Of a stretch of 64,000 bases of DNA, positions 8,690-16,896 are shown in pieces. The notes under the pieces are model-generated. The model worked only from the letters and a program-made list of their open reading frames with translations, made no database searches and was not told the DNA's origin. Source of the stretch: an uncultured Acetatifactor sp. (lineage in GTDB: Bacteria; Bacillota; Clostridia; Lachnospirales; Lachnospiraceae); assembly GCA_910585665.1 (NCBI GenBank), contig CAJUFI010000017.1, forward strand, positions 7,570 to 71,569. Direction: 5' to 3'. Each line of letters opens with the position of its first letter. The stretch's first letter is position 1. Position numbers and translations under genes: made by a program.

Positions 8690-10012
8690 ATGAGCGGGAA
8701 CAGAAAAAGGGGCAGGGCAAAAGCGAAGGCAGCCTGTCTTATTTGTGCCGCGGCGCTGGCCGCCGCTGCCTGCGGGCAGAAGGACGGCAGCATCAACCTG
8801 ATTACGGAAGAGGAAGAGAACACAAGGGCGGTGAACATGTTCAGCCCCATGGAGAAGACGGAGGCGGATACGGTCAACACTGCCAGGAGCGCCACGGACA
8901 AGACAGTCATCATGGCGGAGGAGCAGCTGGGAGTCAGGGTCAGCTATGTGACCTATACCGCCGAGGATTATCAGGATAAGACCTATGACGACGTGGCCCT
9001 GGAAAGGGCCCGCAGCAATATGGACGACCTGTACCTGCTCAATCCGGACACCATCCAAATCCTGGCGGAGGAGGGAAGGCTGATGGACCTTTCCGGCCTG
9101 GCCAGCGCGGAGAACCTGAGGGACGTGGTGAAGACGGCCAACGTGGTGGACGGGAAGCTGGTGGCGATTCCCCAGGAGGTAGCGGCCTACGGCCTGTTCA
9201 TCAATAAGGAGATGTTCGACCGGTATGAGCTGGAGCTGCCGAATACACCGGAAGAGTTCCTGGAGTGCTGCCGGGTGTTCAAGGAGAACGGCATCGAGAC
9301 GCCCGTGGGGGCCAACAGATGGTGGCTGGAGACATTTGTCCTGGCCCAGGCCTACGCGGACCTGTATAACGGTGGGAACACAGAGGCGGAGATCGAGGCC
9401 CTGAACAGCGGGGAGAGTAAGTACAGCGATTATATGCGCCCGGGCTTCGAGTTCCTCCAGGAGATGATAGACAAGGGATACATCGATGCCGAGAAGGCCT
9501 ATGTCAGCGAGGCGATTGAAGGGGAAGGGGCGGACTTTCTGGCCCAGAAGACCCCCATCGTGATGGCCTATTGGGGCGCTGCCAACACAGACACCGCCTA
9601 CGGCAACCCGGATTTTGAGATGCTGGTCATCGGATTCCCCAGCAGCAGAGGGCAGATGCCTGTGATGCCCATGACAGGCCTGGGCGTGGGCGCAGAGGCC
9701 GAGCACGCCCAGGACGCCATGCGCACGCTGGAGGTGATGACCTCCGATGAGGCGCTCCGGGTGTACGCGGAGACCAATAAGGTGATCTCCCCCTCAAAGA
9801 ATGTGGAGGTGGAGTGCATTCCGGCCCTGAAGCCGCTGAACGACAGGATTCAGGAGAACGTCTATGTCCTGGGGGCCAACGCGGGCATGAAGATGGAGCA
9901 GTGGGGCAATACCTGCCTGGTGGTGCGCCAGCTGCTGAACGGGGCCACGGTGGACGAGTGCATGGCGGAATTTGACAGGCTGCAGGAGGAGAGCATGGGC
10001 TCCGGCGAATAG
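8690..10012 (+). CDS. Extracellular solute-binding lipoprotein (ABC sugar-binding type)
   Basis: The 440-residue protein has a lipoprotein signal peptide ending AAAAC, with the lipid-bearing cysteine at residue 28. The rest follows the family 1 sugar-binding fold: LYLLNPDTIQILAEEGRLMDL, then AIPQEVAAYGLFINKEMFD, GANRWWLETFVLAQAYADLYNG and a C-terminal MTSDEALRVYAE. It starts 14 bp after the hybrid kinase and is surely co-transcribed with it. No permease or ATPase genes are present, so it may deliver ligand information to the kinase rather than feed a transporter. That role is inference; the ligand is probably a sugar. Confidence 0.85.
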   Translation: MSGNRKRGRAKAKAACLICAAALAAAACGQKDGSINLITEEEENTRAVNMFSPMEKTEADTVNTARSATDKTVIMAEEQLGVRVSYVTYTAEDYQDKTYDDVALERARSNMDDLYLLNPDTIQILAEEGRLMDLSGLASAENLRDVVKTANVVDGKLVAIPQEVAAYGLFINKEMFDRYELELPNTPEEFLECCRVFKENGIETPVGANRWWLETFVLAQAYADLYNGGNTEAEIEALNSGESKYSDYMRPGFEFLQEMIDKGYIDAEKAYVSEAIEGEGADFLAQKTPIVMAYWGAANTDTAYGNPDFEMLVIGFPSSRGQMPVMPMTGLGVGAEAEHAQDAMRTLEVMTSDEALRVYAETNKVISPSKNVEVECIPALKPLNDRIQENVYVLGANAGMKMEQWGNTCLVVRQLLNGATVDECMAEFDRLQEESMGSGE

Positions 10013-10030
10013 GCTAAGAAAAAACCTAAG

Positions 10031-10090
10031 AAAAAAATTTGAAAAAATTTGAAAAAAGTACTTGCATTATCCAAAAAAGTGTAGTAATAT
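10031..10090 (+). promoter_or_regulatory. tRNA-Glu promoter with A-tract UP element
   Basis: TTGCAT (10062-10067) and TAATAT (10085-10090) are 17 bp apart. Upstream, three phased AAAAATTTG-like tracts (10033-10057) resemble an UP element or bent DNA, as is common for stable RNA promoters. Confidence 0.6.
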
Positions 10091-10140
10091 AATCACATGC
10101 CACGGCGGTGAGGATTCACAGCGAGGTGGATGGCAAGTAT

Positions 10141-10212
10141 GGCTGATTGGTCAAGCGGTTAAGACGCCGCCCTCTCACGGCGGAAACAGGGGTTCGATTC
10201 CCCTATCAGCTG
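10141..10212 (+). tRNA. tRNA-Glu (anticodon CTC)
   Basis: Full cloverleaf. Acceptor GGCTGAT pairs with ATCAGCT (first pair G-T), D arm is GTCAAGCGGTTAAGAC, and anticodon stem CCGCC/GGCGG has loop CTCTCAC with anticodon CTC at 10174-10176. The T arm is AGGGG TTCGATT CCCCT, and the discriminator base is G. The 3' CCA is not encoded. It reads GAG codons. Confidence 0.93.
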
Positions 10213-10244
10213 TTGTTTCGAAGAGAATAGTACTACCCTTGAAA

Positions 10245-10282
10245 GTGCTGAAGACCATATGATGCGGTTTTTAGCATTTTTT
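10245..10282 (+). terminator. Terminator after tRNA-Glu
   Basis: GTGCTGAAGACC pairs with GGTTTTTAGCAT (three to four G-U pairs), with a 9-nt loop and a TTTTTT run. Confidence 0.6.
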
Positions 10283-10285
10283 ATG

Positions 10286-10341
10286 TAACGGCTTAGCATA
10301 CCGGGCCATTTGGCTGATTTTGGTTATGGGATAAGCCGTTA
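10286..10341. repeat. 10-bp inverted repeat upstream of topA
   Basis: TAACGGCTTA (10286-10295) and TAAGCCGTTA (10332-10341) are perfect inverted repeats 36 nt apart. The right arm overlaps a TATAAT (10340-10345), a possible -10 for topA. It could be an operator or an RNA stem; no known factor is recognised. Confidence 0.4.
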
Positions 10342-10409
10342 TAATCATGTTTTGCTGTCAATCATAATAAGAATTGAGAATAAGAAACGAAAAGCTGAGG
10401 AAGACAGAA

Positions 10410-12503
10410 ATGGCAAAGTATCTGGTAATCATAGAGTCGCCCGGGAAAGTGAAGACCATCAAGAAATTCCTGGGATCCAATTATCAAGTGGCCGCCAGCG
10501 ACGGACATGTCCGCGACCTCCCCAAAAGTTCCCTGGGCATCGATATAGAGCATGACTATGAGCCGAAGTACATCACGATCCGCGGAAAGGGGGACGTGCT
10601 GGCGAACCTGCGCAGGGAAGTGAAGAAAGCCGAGAAGATCTATCTGGCAACGGACCCTGACCGGGAGGGGGAGGCCATCTCCTGGCATCTGCTCTACGCG
10701 CTGAAGCTGGAGGGGAAGCTGGAGGATAAGACGGTGTACCGGATTACTTTCAACGAAATCACGAAGAATGCCGTGAAGGAAGCCCTGAAGAACGCCAGGG
10801 AGATCAACATGAACCTGGTGGATGCCCAGCAGGCCCGCCGGATGCTGGACCGCATGGTGGGCTACCGCATCTCGCCCCTTCTGTGGAAGAAGGTCAAGAG
10901 GGGGCTGAGCGCGGGACGGGTGCAGTCCGCGGTGCTGCGCATCATCTGCGACAGAGAGGAAGAAATCGACGCGTTCATTCAGGAAGAGTACTGGACCCTG
11001 GACGTGACCCTGGACGTGAAGGGCGAGAAGAAGCCTATCTGCGCGAAATACTACGGCACCGCGAAGGAAAAACAGAACATCGCCGACAAGGCGCAGGTGG
11101 AAGCGGTCATGGCGTCCCTGAAGGATGTCCCCTATGCCGTCACCGAGGTGAAGAAGGGGGAGCGCCACAAGAAGCCGCCCCTGCCATTCACCACCTCCAC
11201 TCTGCAGCAGGAGGCCAGCCGGGCACTGAATTTCTCCACCCAGAAGACCATGCGCCTGGCCCAGCAGCTCTATGAGGGCGTGGACATCAAAGGGGAGGGC
11301 ACGGTAGGCCTGATCACCTATCTGCGTACAGACTCCACCCGGGTCTCCCGGGAGGCCGAGGCCGCGGCCACGGACTACATCGCCTCCCATTACGGCGACA
11401 GTTACCAGGGCAGCGCTTCGGGGGAGAAGAAGAACGGACAGAAGATACAGGATGCCCATGAGGCCATCCGCCCCACCGACCTGAACCGGATGCCCGCGGT
11501 CGTCAAAGAACAGCTTCCCAGGGACCTGTTCCGGCTGTATCAGCTGATTTGGAAGCGTTTCCTGGCCAGCCGCATGAGCCCGGCGGTGTACGAGACCACC
11601 TCCGTGAAGATACAGGCGGGGGACCATATTTTCACGCTGGCGGCATCGGCACTGAAGTTTGACGGATTCCTGAGCGTATACAGCCCCGCGGAGGAGAAAG
11701 AGGAGGAGAATACCCTGACGGTAGGCCTGGACAAGGACAGCGTCCTCACCTTCGCTTCTTTCGACCCGAAGCAGCATTTCACCCAGCCCCCGGCCCATTA
11801 CACGGAGGCCACGCTGGTGAGGGCCATGGAGGAACTGGGCATCGGCCGCCCCAGCACATACGCTCCCACCATCACCACCCTTCTGGCCAGGCGCTATGTG
11901 GTGAAAGAGGAGAAGAACCTTTACGTCACCGAGCTGGGGGAAATCGTGAACCACATGATGAAGGAGGCCTTCCCTTCCATCGTAGACGTGCATTTCACCG
12001 CCAGCATGGAAGCCCTTCTGGACGCCGTGGAGGAAGGCAGCGTCAAGTGGAAGGCAGTGGTGGCCAATTTCTATCCGGATCTGGACGAGGCTGTGCAGCT
12101 GGCGGAGAAGGATCTGGCGGAGGTGTCCATCGCGGACGAGGTCAGCGACGAGGTCTGCGAAGTCTGCGGCAGGCAGATGGTGATCAAGTACGGCCCCCAC
12201 GGGCGGTTCCTGGCGTGCCCCGGCTTTCCGGACTGCCGCAGCACCAAGCCCTATTTCGAGAAGATAGGCGTGGCCTGCCCGAAGTGCGGCAAGGACATCG
12301 TGCTGAAGAAGACCAAAAAAGGACGGAAGTACTACGGCTGCATCGACAACCCGGACTGTGATTTCATGGTCTGGCAGAAGCCCTCGGGGCAGAACTGTCC
12401 CCGGTGCGGAGGCCCTCTCCTGATAAAAGGGAACAAGCTGGTGTGCAATGATGCCCAGTGCGGCTACCACGTTTTGTCCGAATTGTCAAACAAATCCAGC
12501 TAA
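10410..12503 (+). CDS. topA: DNA topoisomerase I
   Basis: 697 residues from ATG 10410 (GAGGAAG upstream; an in-frame ATG at 10374 would add 12 unconserved residues). It relaxes negatively supercoiled DNA. The TOPRIM domain is at the N-terminus (YLVIIESPGKVKTIKKFL, ATDPDREGEAISWHL). The active-site tyrosine is Tyr304 in LITYLRTDSTRVS. Three C-terminal zinc-finger-like modules follow (CEVCGRQMVIKYGPHGRFLAC, CPKCG..YYGC, CPRCG..CNDAQC). It lies directly before codY, as in the B. subtilis topA-codY-fla region but without trmFO, xerC and clpQY. Confidence 0.96.
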   Translation: MAKYLVIIESPGKVKTIKKFLGSNYQVAASDGHVRDLPKSSLGIDIEHDYEPKYITIRGKGDVLANLRREVKKAEKIYLATDPDREGEAISWHLLYALKLEGKLEDKTVYRITFNEITKNAVKEALKNAREINMNLVDAQQARRMLDRMVGYRISPLLWKKVKRGLSAGRVQSAVLRIICDREEEIDAFIQEEYWTLDVTLDVKGEKKPICAKYYGTAKEKQNIADKAQVEAVMASLKDVPYAVTEVKKGERHKKPPLPFTTSTLQQEASRALNFSTQKTMRLAQQLYEGVDIKGEGTVGLITYLRTDSTRVSREAEAAATDYIASHYGDSYQGSASGEKKNGQKIQDAHEAIRPTDLNRMPAVVKEQLPRDLFRLYQLIWKRFLASRMSPAVYETTSVKIQAGDHIFTLAASALKFDGFLSVYSPAEEKEEENTLTVGLDKDSVLTFASFDPKQHFTQPPAHYTEATLVRAMEELGIGRPSTYAPTITTLLARRYVVKEEKNLYVTELGEIVNHMMKEAFPSIVDVHFTASMEALLDAVEEGSVKWKAVVANFYPDLDEAVQLAEKDLAEVSIADEVSDEVCEVCGRQMVIKYGPHGRFLACPGFPDCRSTKPYFEKIGVACPKCGKDIVLKKTKKGRKYYGCIDNPDCDFMVWQKPSGQNCPRCGGPLLIKGNKLVCNDAQCGYHVLSELSNKSS

Positions 12504-12510
12504 ATGCATT

Positions 12511-12558
12511 AATTTTCATCATTTGTGCATTGTAATCTGATTTTATTTATGATATGAT
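12511..12558 (+). promoter_or_regulatory. codY promoter with possible CodY half-site
   Basis: TTGTAA (12530-12535) and TATGAT (12553-12558) are 17 bp apart. Immediately upstream, AATTTTCATCATTTG (12511-12525) matches about 10 of 15 positions of the CodY box AATTTTCWGAAAATT, mainly its left half. Autoregulation is inference. Confidence 0.5.
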
Positions 12559-12642
12559 AGGATTGCGTACAAAACAAGCGGTCGGGAGGTCAGGATTCGC
12601 TGGATCGGAGTCTGGCATAGGGACGAAAGCGGAGGGATGTGA

Positions 12643-13434
12643 ATGAGCAGCGTACAGCTTCTGGATAAGACCAGGAAAATCGGTAAGCTATTGCACAACA
12701 ACAATTCCAGCAAAGTCGTGTTCAACGATATCTGTAAAGTGATGCGTGAGATTCTGGAGTCCAACGTGCTGGTGATCAGCCGCAAGGGGAAGGTTCTGGG
12801 CGTTGGAAAGTCGGAGGGGATCGATTCCATCGCGGAGCTGATAGACGAGTCCGTGGGCGGCTTCGTGGACAATATGCTGAACGAGCGGCTTCTGGGAGTC
12901 CTTTCCACCAAGGAGAACGTCAATCTGGAGACCCTGGGCTTCGAGAGCCCCGATATCAGGAAGTTCCAGGCGATCATCACGCCCATCGAGATTGCCGGGG
13001 AGCGGCTGGGGACGCTGTTCATTTACAAATGCAATATGCAGTATGACATAGATGACATCATACTGTGCGAGTATGGTACGACGGTAGTGGGTCTGGAGAT
13101 GCTTCGGGCCATCAATGAGGAGAACGCGGAGGAGAGCCGCAAAGTGGCAGTGGTGAAGTCGGCCATCAGCACGCTGTCCTTCTCCGAGATGGAGGCCATC
13201 ACCCATATCTTTGATGAGCTGAACGGCATGGAGGGGATCCTGGTGGCCAGCAAGATCGCGGACAGAGTGGGAATCACCCGTTCCGTTATTGTCAATGCCC
13301 TGAGGAAGTTCGAGAGCGCGGGCGTAATCGAATCCCGCTCTTCGGGCATGAAAGGGACTTATATCAAGGTGCTCAACGATGTGTTGTTCGATGAGATTGA
13401 AGAGCTGAAGCGCCAGAACCAGAGGCAGCAATAA
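12643..13434 (+). CDS. codY: GTP- and branched-chain-amino-acid-sensing repressor CodY
   Basis: 263 residues, the standard CodY length. An N-terminal GAF-like ligand domain (MSSVQLLDKTRKIGKLL, SNVLVISRKGKVLGVG) is followed by a C-terminal winged HTH (ASKIADRVGITRSVIVNALR, RSSGMKGTYIKVLND) that is almost invariant in the family. CodY represses nutrient-limitation genes, and in B. subtilis it also represses the fla/che operon lying right after it. Here the same adjacency holds, with a terminator and a separate fla promoter between. Good ribosome site (GGAGGGATGTG). Confidence 0.96.
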   Translation: MSSVQLLDKTRKIGKLLHNNNSSKVVFNDICKVMREILESNVLVISRKGKVLGVGKSEGIDSIAELIDESVGGFVDNMLNERLLGVLSTKENVNLETLGFESPDIRKFQAIITPIEIAGERLGTLFIYKCNMQYDIDDIILCEYGTTVVGLEMLRAINEENAEESRKVAVVKSAISTLSFSEMEAITHIFDELNGMEGILVASKIADRVGITRSVIVNALRKFESAGVIESRSSGMKGTYIKVLNDVLFDEIEELKRQNQRQQ

Positions 13435-13519
13435 GGGAGAATACTGGACTAAGAGAATACGGGACTACATAACCAAAAGGATTTGGGGAAGCTACGGCGG
13501 CTTCGGTAGTGAAGAAGAT

Positions 13520-13559
13520 AAAGGGATTTATTGGAACAGAGCAATAAGTCTCTTTTTTC
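13520..13559 (+). terminator. codY terminator
   Basis: AAAGGGATTTATTG pairs with CAATAAGTCTCTTT (14 bp with G-U pairs, 8-nt loop), followed by a T-rich tract. It separates codY from the flagellar operon. Confidence 0.7.
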
Positions 13560-13603
13560 TGCTTTTCCATGAGGAAATTGCCGCTATTCCGATAGGAGGG
13601 TGG

Positions 13604-13658
13604 GAAAATTAGTAAATTTGTTTTTTTGTATTGTAATTTTGGAGAAAGAGATTATAAT
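13604..13658 (+). promoter_or_regulatory. Flagellar operon promoter
   Basis: TTGTAA (13631-13636) and TATAAT (13653-13658) are 16 bp apart, about 85 bp before flgB. GAAAATTAGTAAATTT (13604-13619) just upstream contains a CodY-like half-site; CodY control is known for B. subtilis fla/che and only inferred here. I see no sigma-D type promoter. The rest of the 300-bp gap after codY holds the codY terminator and nothing else recognisable. Confidence 0.5.
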
Positions 13659-13740
13659 AGATTATAGTGGGATTAAATGTCACTTACTTTTATGTAGTTT
13701 GATTACATAGACAGGAGATACGGATAGAAAGGAGCAGACA

Positions 13741-14130
13741 ATGTTTCAGTCAAGTGTGTTCAATTATGTAAATGTTCTGGATAGAGCGGCAGATGCCAGC
13801 TGGATGCGCAATGAGGCGATTGGGAACAACATCTCCAACGCGGACACGCCGGGATATAAGAGGCAGGACGTGGCCTTTGAAGATGTGCTCAAGCGGGAGT
13901 TGGGCAGAGGCAGCTACCAATCTACGGACGCGAAAGTGGCCGGCCTGAATCTGAAGCGGCTGACAGGGCAGGTATACACGGATCATGCCAACTATTCCTA
14001 CCGTCTGGACGGCAATAATGTGGATCCGGACACGGAAGGCGTCATGTTGGCGGAGAACCAGCTGAAATACCAGGGCCTTATAACCAGCATCACTCAGGAA
14101 TTCACTAATCTGCAGACAGTCATGAAGTGA
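13741..14130 (+). CDS. flgB: Flagellar proximal rod protein FlgB
   Basis: 129 residues, usual length. The N-terminal rod-protein signature is ASWMRNEAIGNNISNADTPGYKRQDVAFEDVL, given here as two conserved parts: NNISNADTPGYKR and VAFEDVL. The C-terminal heptad region ends EFTNLQTVMK. It is secreted through the flagellar type III apparatus and polymerises above the MS ring. First gene of the operon, with AAAGGAG 8 nt upstream. A repeat element lies between it and flgC. Confidence 0.93.
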   Translation: MFQSSVFNYVNVLDRAADASWMRNEAIGNNISNADTPGYKRQDVAFEDVLKRELGRGSYQSTDAKVAGLNLKRLTGQVYTDHANYSYRLDGNNVDPDTEGVMLAENQLKYQGLITSITQEFTNLQTVMK

Positions 14131-14169
14131 CGGGACTGACGATAGTTTCGGGTCCATGTGGACAGAGTT

Positions 14170-14274
14170 TAAGGAAATGCCTCCAAATAACCTACGCAAG
14201 CCTGTTGCAAAATTTACAGATTTTATCAGGTTTACTCTAAACAAAATGCGTAGATTATTTTCCGGCAGTTCCTA
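14170..14274 (-). mobile_element. 105-bp TA-flanked palindromic element, copy B
   Basis: Exact reverse complement of copy C at 52319-52423 over all 105 bp. It is bordered by TA and lies in the flgB-flgC gap, 39 bp after the flgB stop. It would form a long hairpin in the operon mRNA without a terminator U-tract. Subfamily B/C shares the ends TAGGAA and AATAA with A/D/E but has a different core. Confidence 0.82.
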
Positions 14275-14293
14275 AGGAAAAGGAGAGAAGAAG

Positions 14294-14758
14294 ATGAGCT
14301 TGTTTTCAGCTTTCAATATCAATGCCACCGGCATGACGGCAGAGAGGTACCGTATGGACACGATTTCGGAAAACGTGGCCAATGCCAACACTACACGCAC
14401 CGCGGACGGCACACCCTATCGCAGAAAGGTAGTTTCCTTTGAGGAGAAGAGCGGCACCAGGGTGTCCTCCTTCAGCCATATATTCGGCAAAACCCTCCAT
14501 GACCATAAGTATGCGCAGTCTGTGGGCACAGGGGTCAAAGTGTCCGGCGTATATGAGGATCATGTCACGGAGATGAACAAAGTCTATGATCCCTCCCATC
14601 CCGATGCGGATGACGACGGTTATGTGACGTATCCCAATGTGAACATTATTACAGAGATGACCAACATGATAGACGCCAGCCGGGCCTATGAGGCGAATTC
14701 CACGGCCTTCAACGCCAGCAAGGCCATGGCGCTGAAAGGGCTGGAGATCGGCTCCTGA
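14294..14758 (+). CDS. flgC: Flagellar proximal rod protein FlgC
   Basis: 154 residues. The conserved rod N-terminus is FNINATGMTAERYRMDTIS then ENVANANTTRT, and the C-terminus is MTNMIDASRAYEANSTAFN, typical of the family. It stacks on FlgB in the proximal rod. AAAGGAGAG precedes the ATG. It is separated from flgB by the MITE-like copy B, so the flgB-flgC spacer is longer than usual. Confidence 0.93.
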   Translation: MSLFSAFNINATGMTAERYRMDTISENVANANTTRTADGTPYRRKVVSFEEKSGTRVSSFSHIFGKTLHDHKYAQSVGTGVKVSGVYEDHVTEMNKVYDPSHPDADDDGYVTYPNVNIITEMTNMIDASRAYEANSTAFNASKAMALKGLEIGS

Positions 14759-14822
14759 CGGCGAATATCATTGTGACGCACCAAGGCAGAAAATCTGACG
14801 GTGAAGGAAGGAATACATAATT

Positions 14823-15167
14823 ATGGATATATCAGCAATAACGGGTTTGACAGGGATTGATGGCTTATCCGCGCTTGAACGCGCGGAGCGCACGTCTCTT
14901 ACCGGGACTCTCACGGATAAGGAGGAGAAGGTAGGGGGCAGTCTCTTCGATGCGTTTCTGAACAGCGCCATTAACAATATCAAGACAACGAACAGTTACC
15001 TCTCCAGGGCAGAGGATGAGGAACTGAAGTTTGCCATGGGCGAGACGGAGAACTTCCACGACCTGACAATCGCCCTACAGAAAGCCTCCACGGCCCTGCA
15101 GTATACTGTGGCTGTCCGGGACAGACTGCTGGACGCTTACAAGGAACTCATGCAGATGCAGATTTGA
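14823..15167 (+). CDS. fliE: Flagellar hook-basal body protein FliE
   Basis: 114 residues. The C-terminal half carries the family pattern: LFDAFLNSAINNIKTTNSYL, HDLTIALQKASTALQYTVAV and RDRLLDAYKELMQMQI. FliE links the MS ring (FliF) to the proximal rod and is the first exported substrate. It sits between flgC and fliF as in other Firmicutes. The first 45 residues are variable, as usual. GAAGGAA is the ribosome site. Confidence 0.92.
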   Translation: MDISAITGLTGIDGLSALERAERTSLTGTLTDKEEKVGGSLFDAFLNSAINNIKTTNSYLSRAEDEELKFAMGETENFHDLTIALQKASTALQYTVAVRDRLLDAYKELMQMQI

Positions 15168-15244
15168 CGACAGAATCGTCTTTTTGGCGGAGCGTAAGCG
15201 ATAGGAAAGGCAGGGAATATAGAAATGAGTAGGGGAGAAGTACC

Positions 15245-16864
15245 ATGGCTGACAAGCTAAAAGAGATACCGGGTAAATTGCTGGAATGGTGGAACAAATA
15301 CACCAGCAAACAGAAGACAATTATCATCGGGATTGTTGCGGTCGTAATATTTACCTTTGTCATTATTGTGTACGCGTTCAGCAGGCCGCAGTACACAAGG
15401 CTTGGAACTTATGAGAATACCAGCACGGCGGCGAAAATCGTAGCGATTCTGGAGGACGCGGGAATCACCCACAGGGAATCCACGGACGCGCGGACGATTG
15501 ACGTATTGAGCACCCAGCTGGCACAGGCGAACATGGCGATTGCCACGGAAGGGTATGTGCCCGACAGCTTTACCTATAAGGATGTGGTGGAGATGGGCAT
15601 GTCCGTCACATCGGCAGACCGTGAGGGCATGCAGACGGAATACCTGGAGCGCGAGCTGGAGAGCATGTTCTCCAAGACAATGCCGGTAGAGAGCGTCGAT
15701 ATCAAAATCAACAAGGCCTCCAATTCCGGAAGGCTGAGCGATTCCGATACGGAGTCCTTCGCAACGCTCACGGTGACGGTCACGGATGACTTCAACGCGG
15801 CCAACGCTACGGCCATGGCGAAAGCCACCGCCACTGCCCTGGGCAACAGGAGCACGGCATCCATTACGATCATAGACCAGAACTCCAATCTGCTGTTCGC
15901 GGGCGGGGACGACTATTCCGCCATGGGAATCGCCAGTTCCATGCAGGAACTGCAGGTTCAGGCCGAAGCCATGGTGACGAACCAGGTGAAGAAGGTGCTG
16001 CTGGGCACGAAACAGTTCAACGAGGTGGAAGTGAGCAGCCATCTTTCCGTTGACTTTTCCGATTACAAGAAGAAAGTGACGGAATATTACGCCAACGACG
16101 GATACACCAACGGCATGCCGAGGCATGAGGACAGCCTGACCATGGAAAGCTCGGGTCTTCTGGACGAGGGGATACCCGGCACGGATTCCAATGGAGAGAA
16201 CCTGACAGGATATGACTATCTGGGGGCGGGTGGCGGCGAAAGCTCCTCCGAGGAGCGGTCGGTAGACTATGACAACAATGTGTCGGAGACCACCACTGTC
16301 ACGCCCGCCGGGAGCATCAATTACGAGAATTCCTCCGTGTCCGTGGCCGTGATCAGGTACCGGGAATATTTCGAGGAGAATGTAGAGCGGCAGGGTCTGT
16401 TGGAAGGGATTACCTGGGAGGAGTTCAAGGAAGCCAACAGAGAGGACATCAAGCAGGAAGTGGATCCTGACATTGTCCAGATGGTGGCCATGGCTAGCGG
16501 CATCAGCGCGGACAGGGTCGTAGTGGTCTCCTATGAATCCCCCATCTTCCATGACAAGGAAGGCTTCATAGAGACCATCAGCTGGACGGACATCCTCAGC
16601 ATCGTGATGATTATTCTGATTCTGGCGCTGCTCGCATTTGTGATCCTGCGCAGCATGGGAAGCAGGAAGAAGAACGCGGTGGAGGAAGAACAGGAACTGT
16701 CCGTGGAGGAGATGCTCCAGTCTACGCCTCCTGAGTCCGAAGTGAATGATATCGACGTGGAGACGAAATCCGACACGCGCAAGATGGTGGAGAAATTCGT
16801 GGACGAGAATCCGGAAGCTGCCGCCAATCTGCTGCGTAACTGGCTGAACGAGGACTGGAACTGA
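15245..16864 (+). CDS. fliF: Flagellar MS-ring protein FliF
   Basis: 539 residues. Membrane helices at about 26-46 and about 445-468 flank a large periplasmic-side region with the YscJ/FliF ring-building motifs (YTRLGTYENTSTAAKIVAIL, EGYVPDSFTYKDVVEMGMSV split here, TEYLERELESMF). The C-terminal tail DTRKMVEKFVDENPEAAANL then LLRNWLNEDWN is the FliG-binding end. It forms the MS ring, the base of the motor. A Gly/Ser/Glu-rich insert (about 305-350) is the variable beta-collar region. GGGGAGAAG precedes the ATG. Confidence 0.95.
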   Translation: MADKLKEIPGKLLEWWNKYTSKQKTIIIGIVAVVIFTFVIIVYAFSRPQYTRLGTYENTSTAAKIVAILEDAGITHRESTDARTIDVLSTQLAQANMAIATEGYVPDSFTYKDVVEMGMSVTSADREGMQTEYLERELESMFSKTMPVESVDIKINKASNSGRLSDSDTESFATLTVTVTDDFNAANATAMAKATATALGNRSTASITIIDQNSNLLFAGGDDYSAMGIASSMQELQVQAEAMVTNQVKKVLLGTKQFNEVEVSSHLSVDFSDYKKKVTEYYANDGYTNGMPRHEDSLTMESSGLLDEGIPGTDSNGENLTGYDYLGAGGGESSSEERSVDYDNNVSETTTVTPAGSINYENSSVSVAVIRYREYFEENVERQGLLEGITWEEFKEANREDIKQEVDPDIVQMVAMASGISADRVVVVSYESPIFHDKEGFIETISWTDILSIVMIILILALLAFVILRSMGSRKKNAVEEEQELSVEEMLQSTPPESEVNDIDVETKSDTRKMVEKFVDENPEAAANLLRNWLNEDWN

Positions 16865-16896
16865 TACAGGCCGGGAAATAAAAGCGAGGTACATAT

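Noticed and set aside
10362..12470. 702-codon minus-strand ORF opposite topA
   Set aside because: Antisense shadow of topA with no family features.
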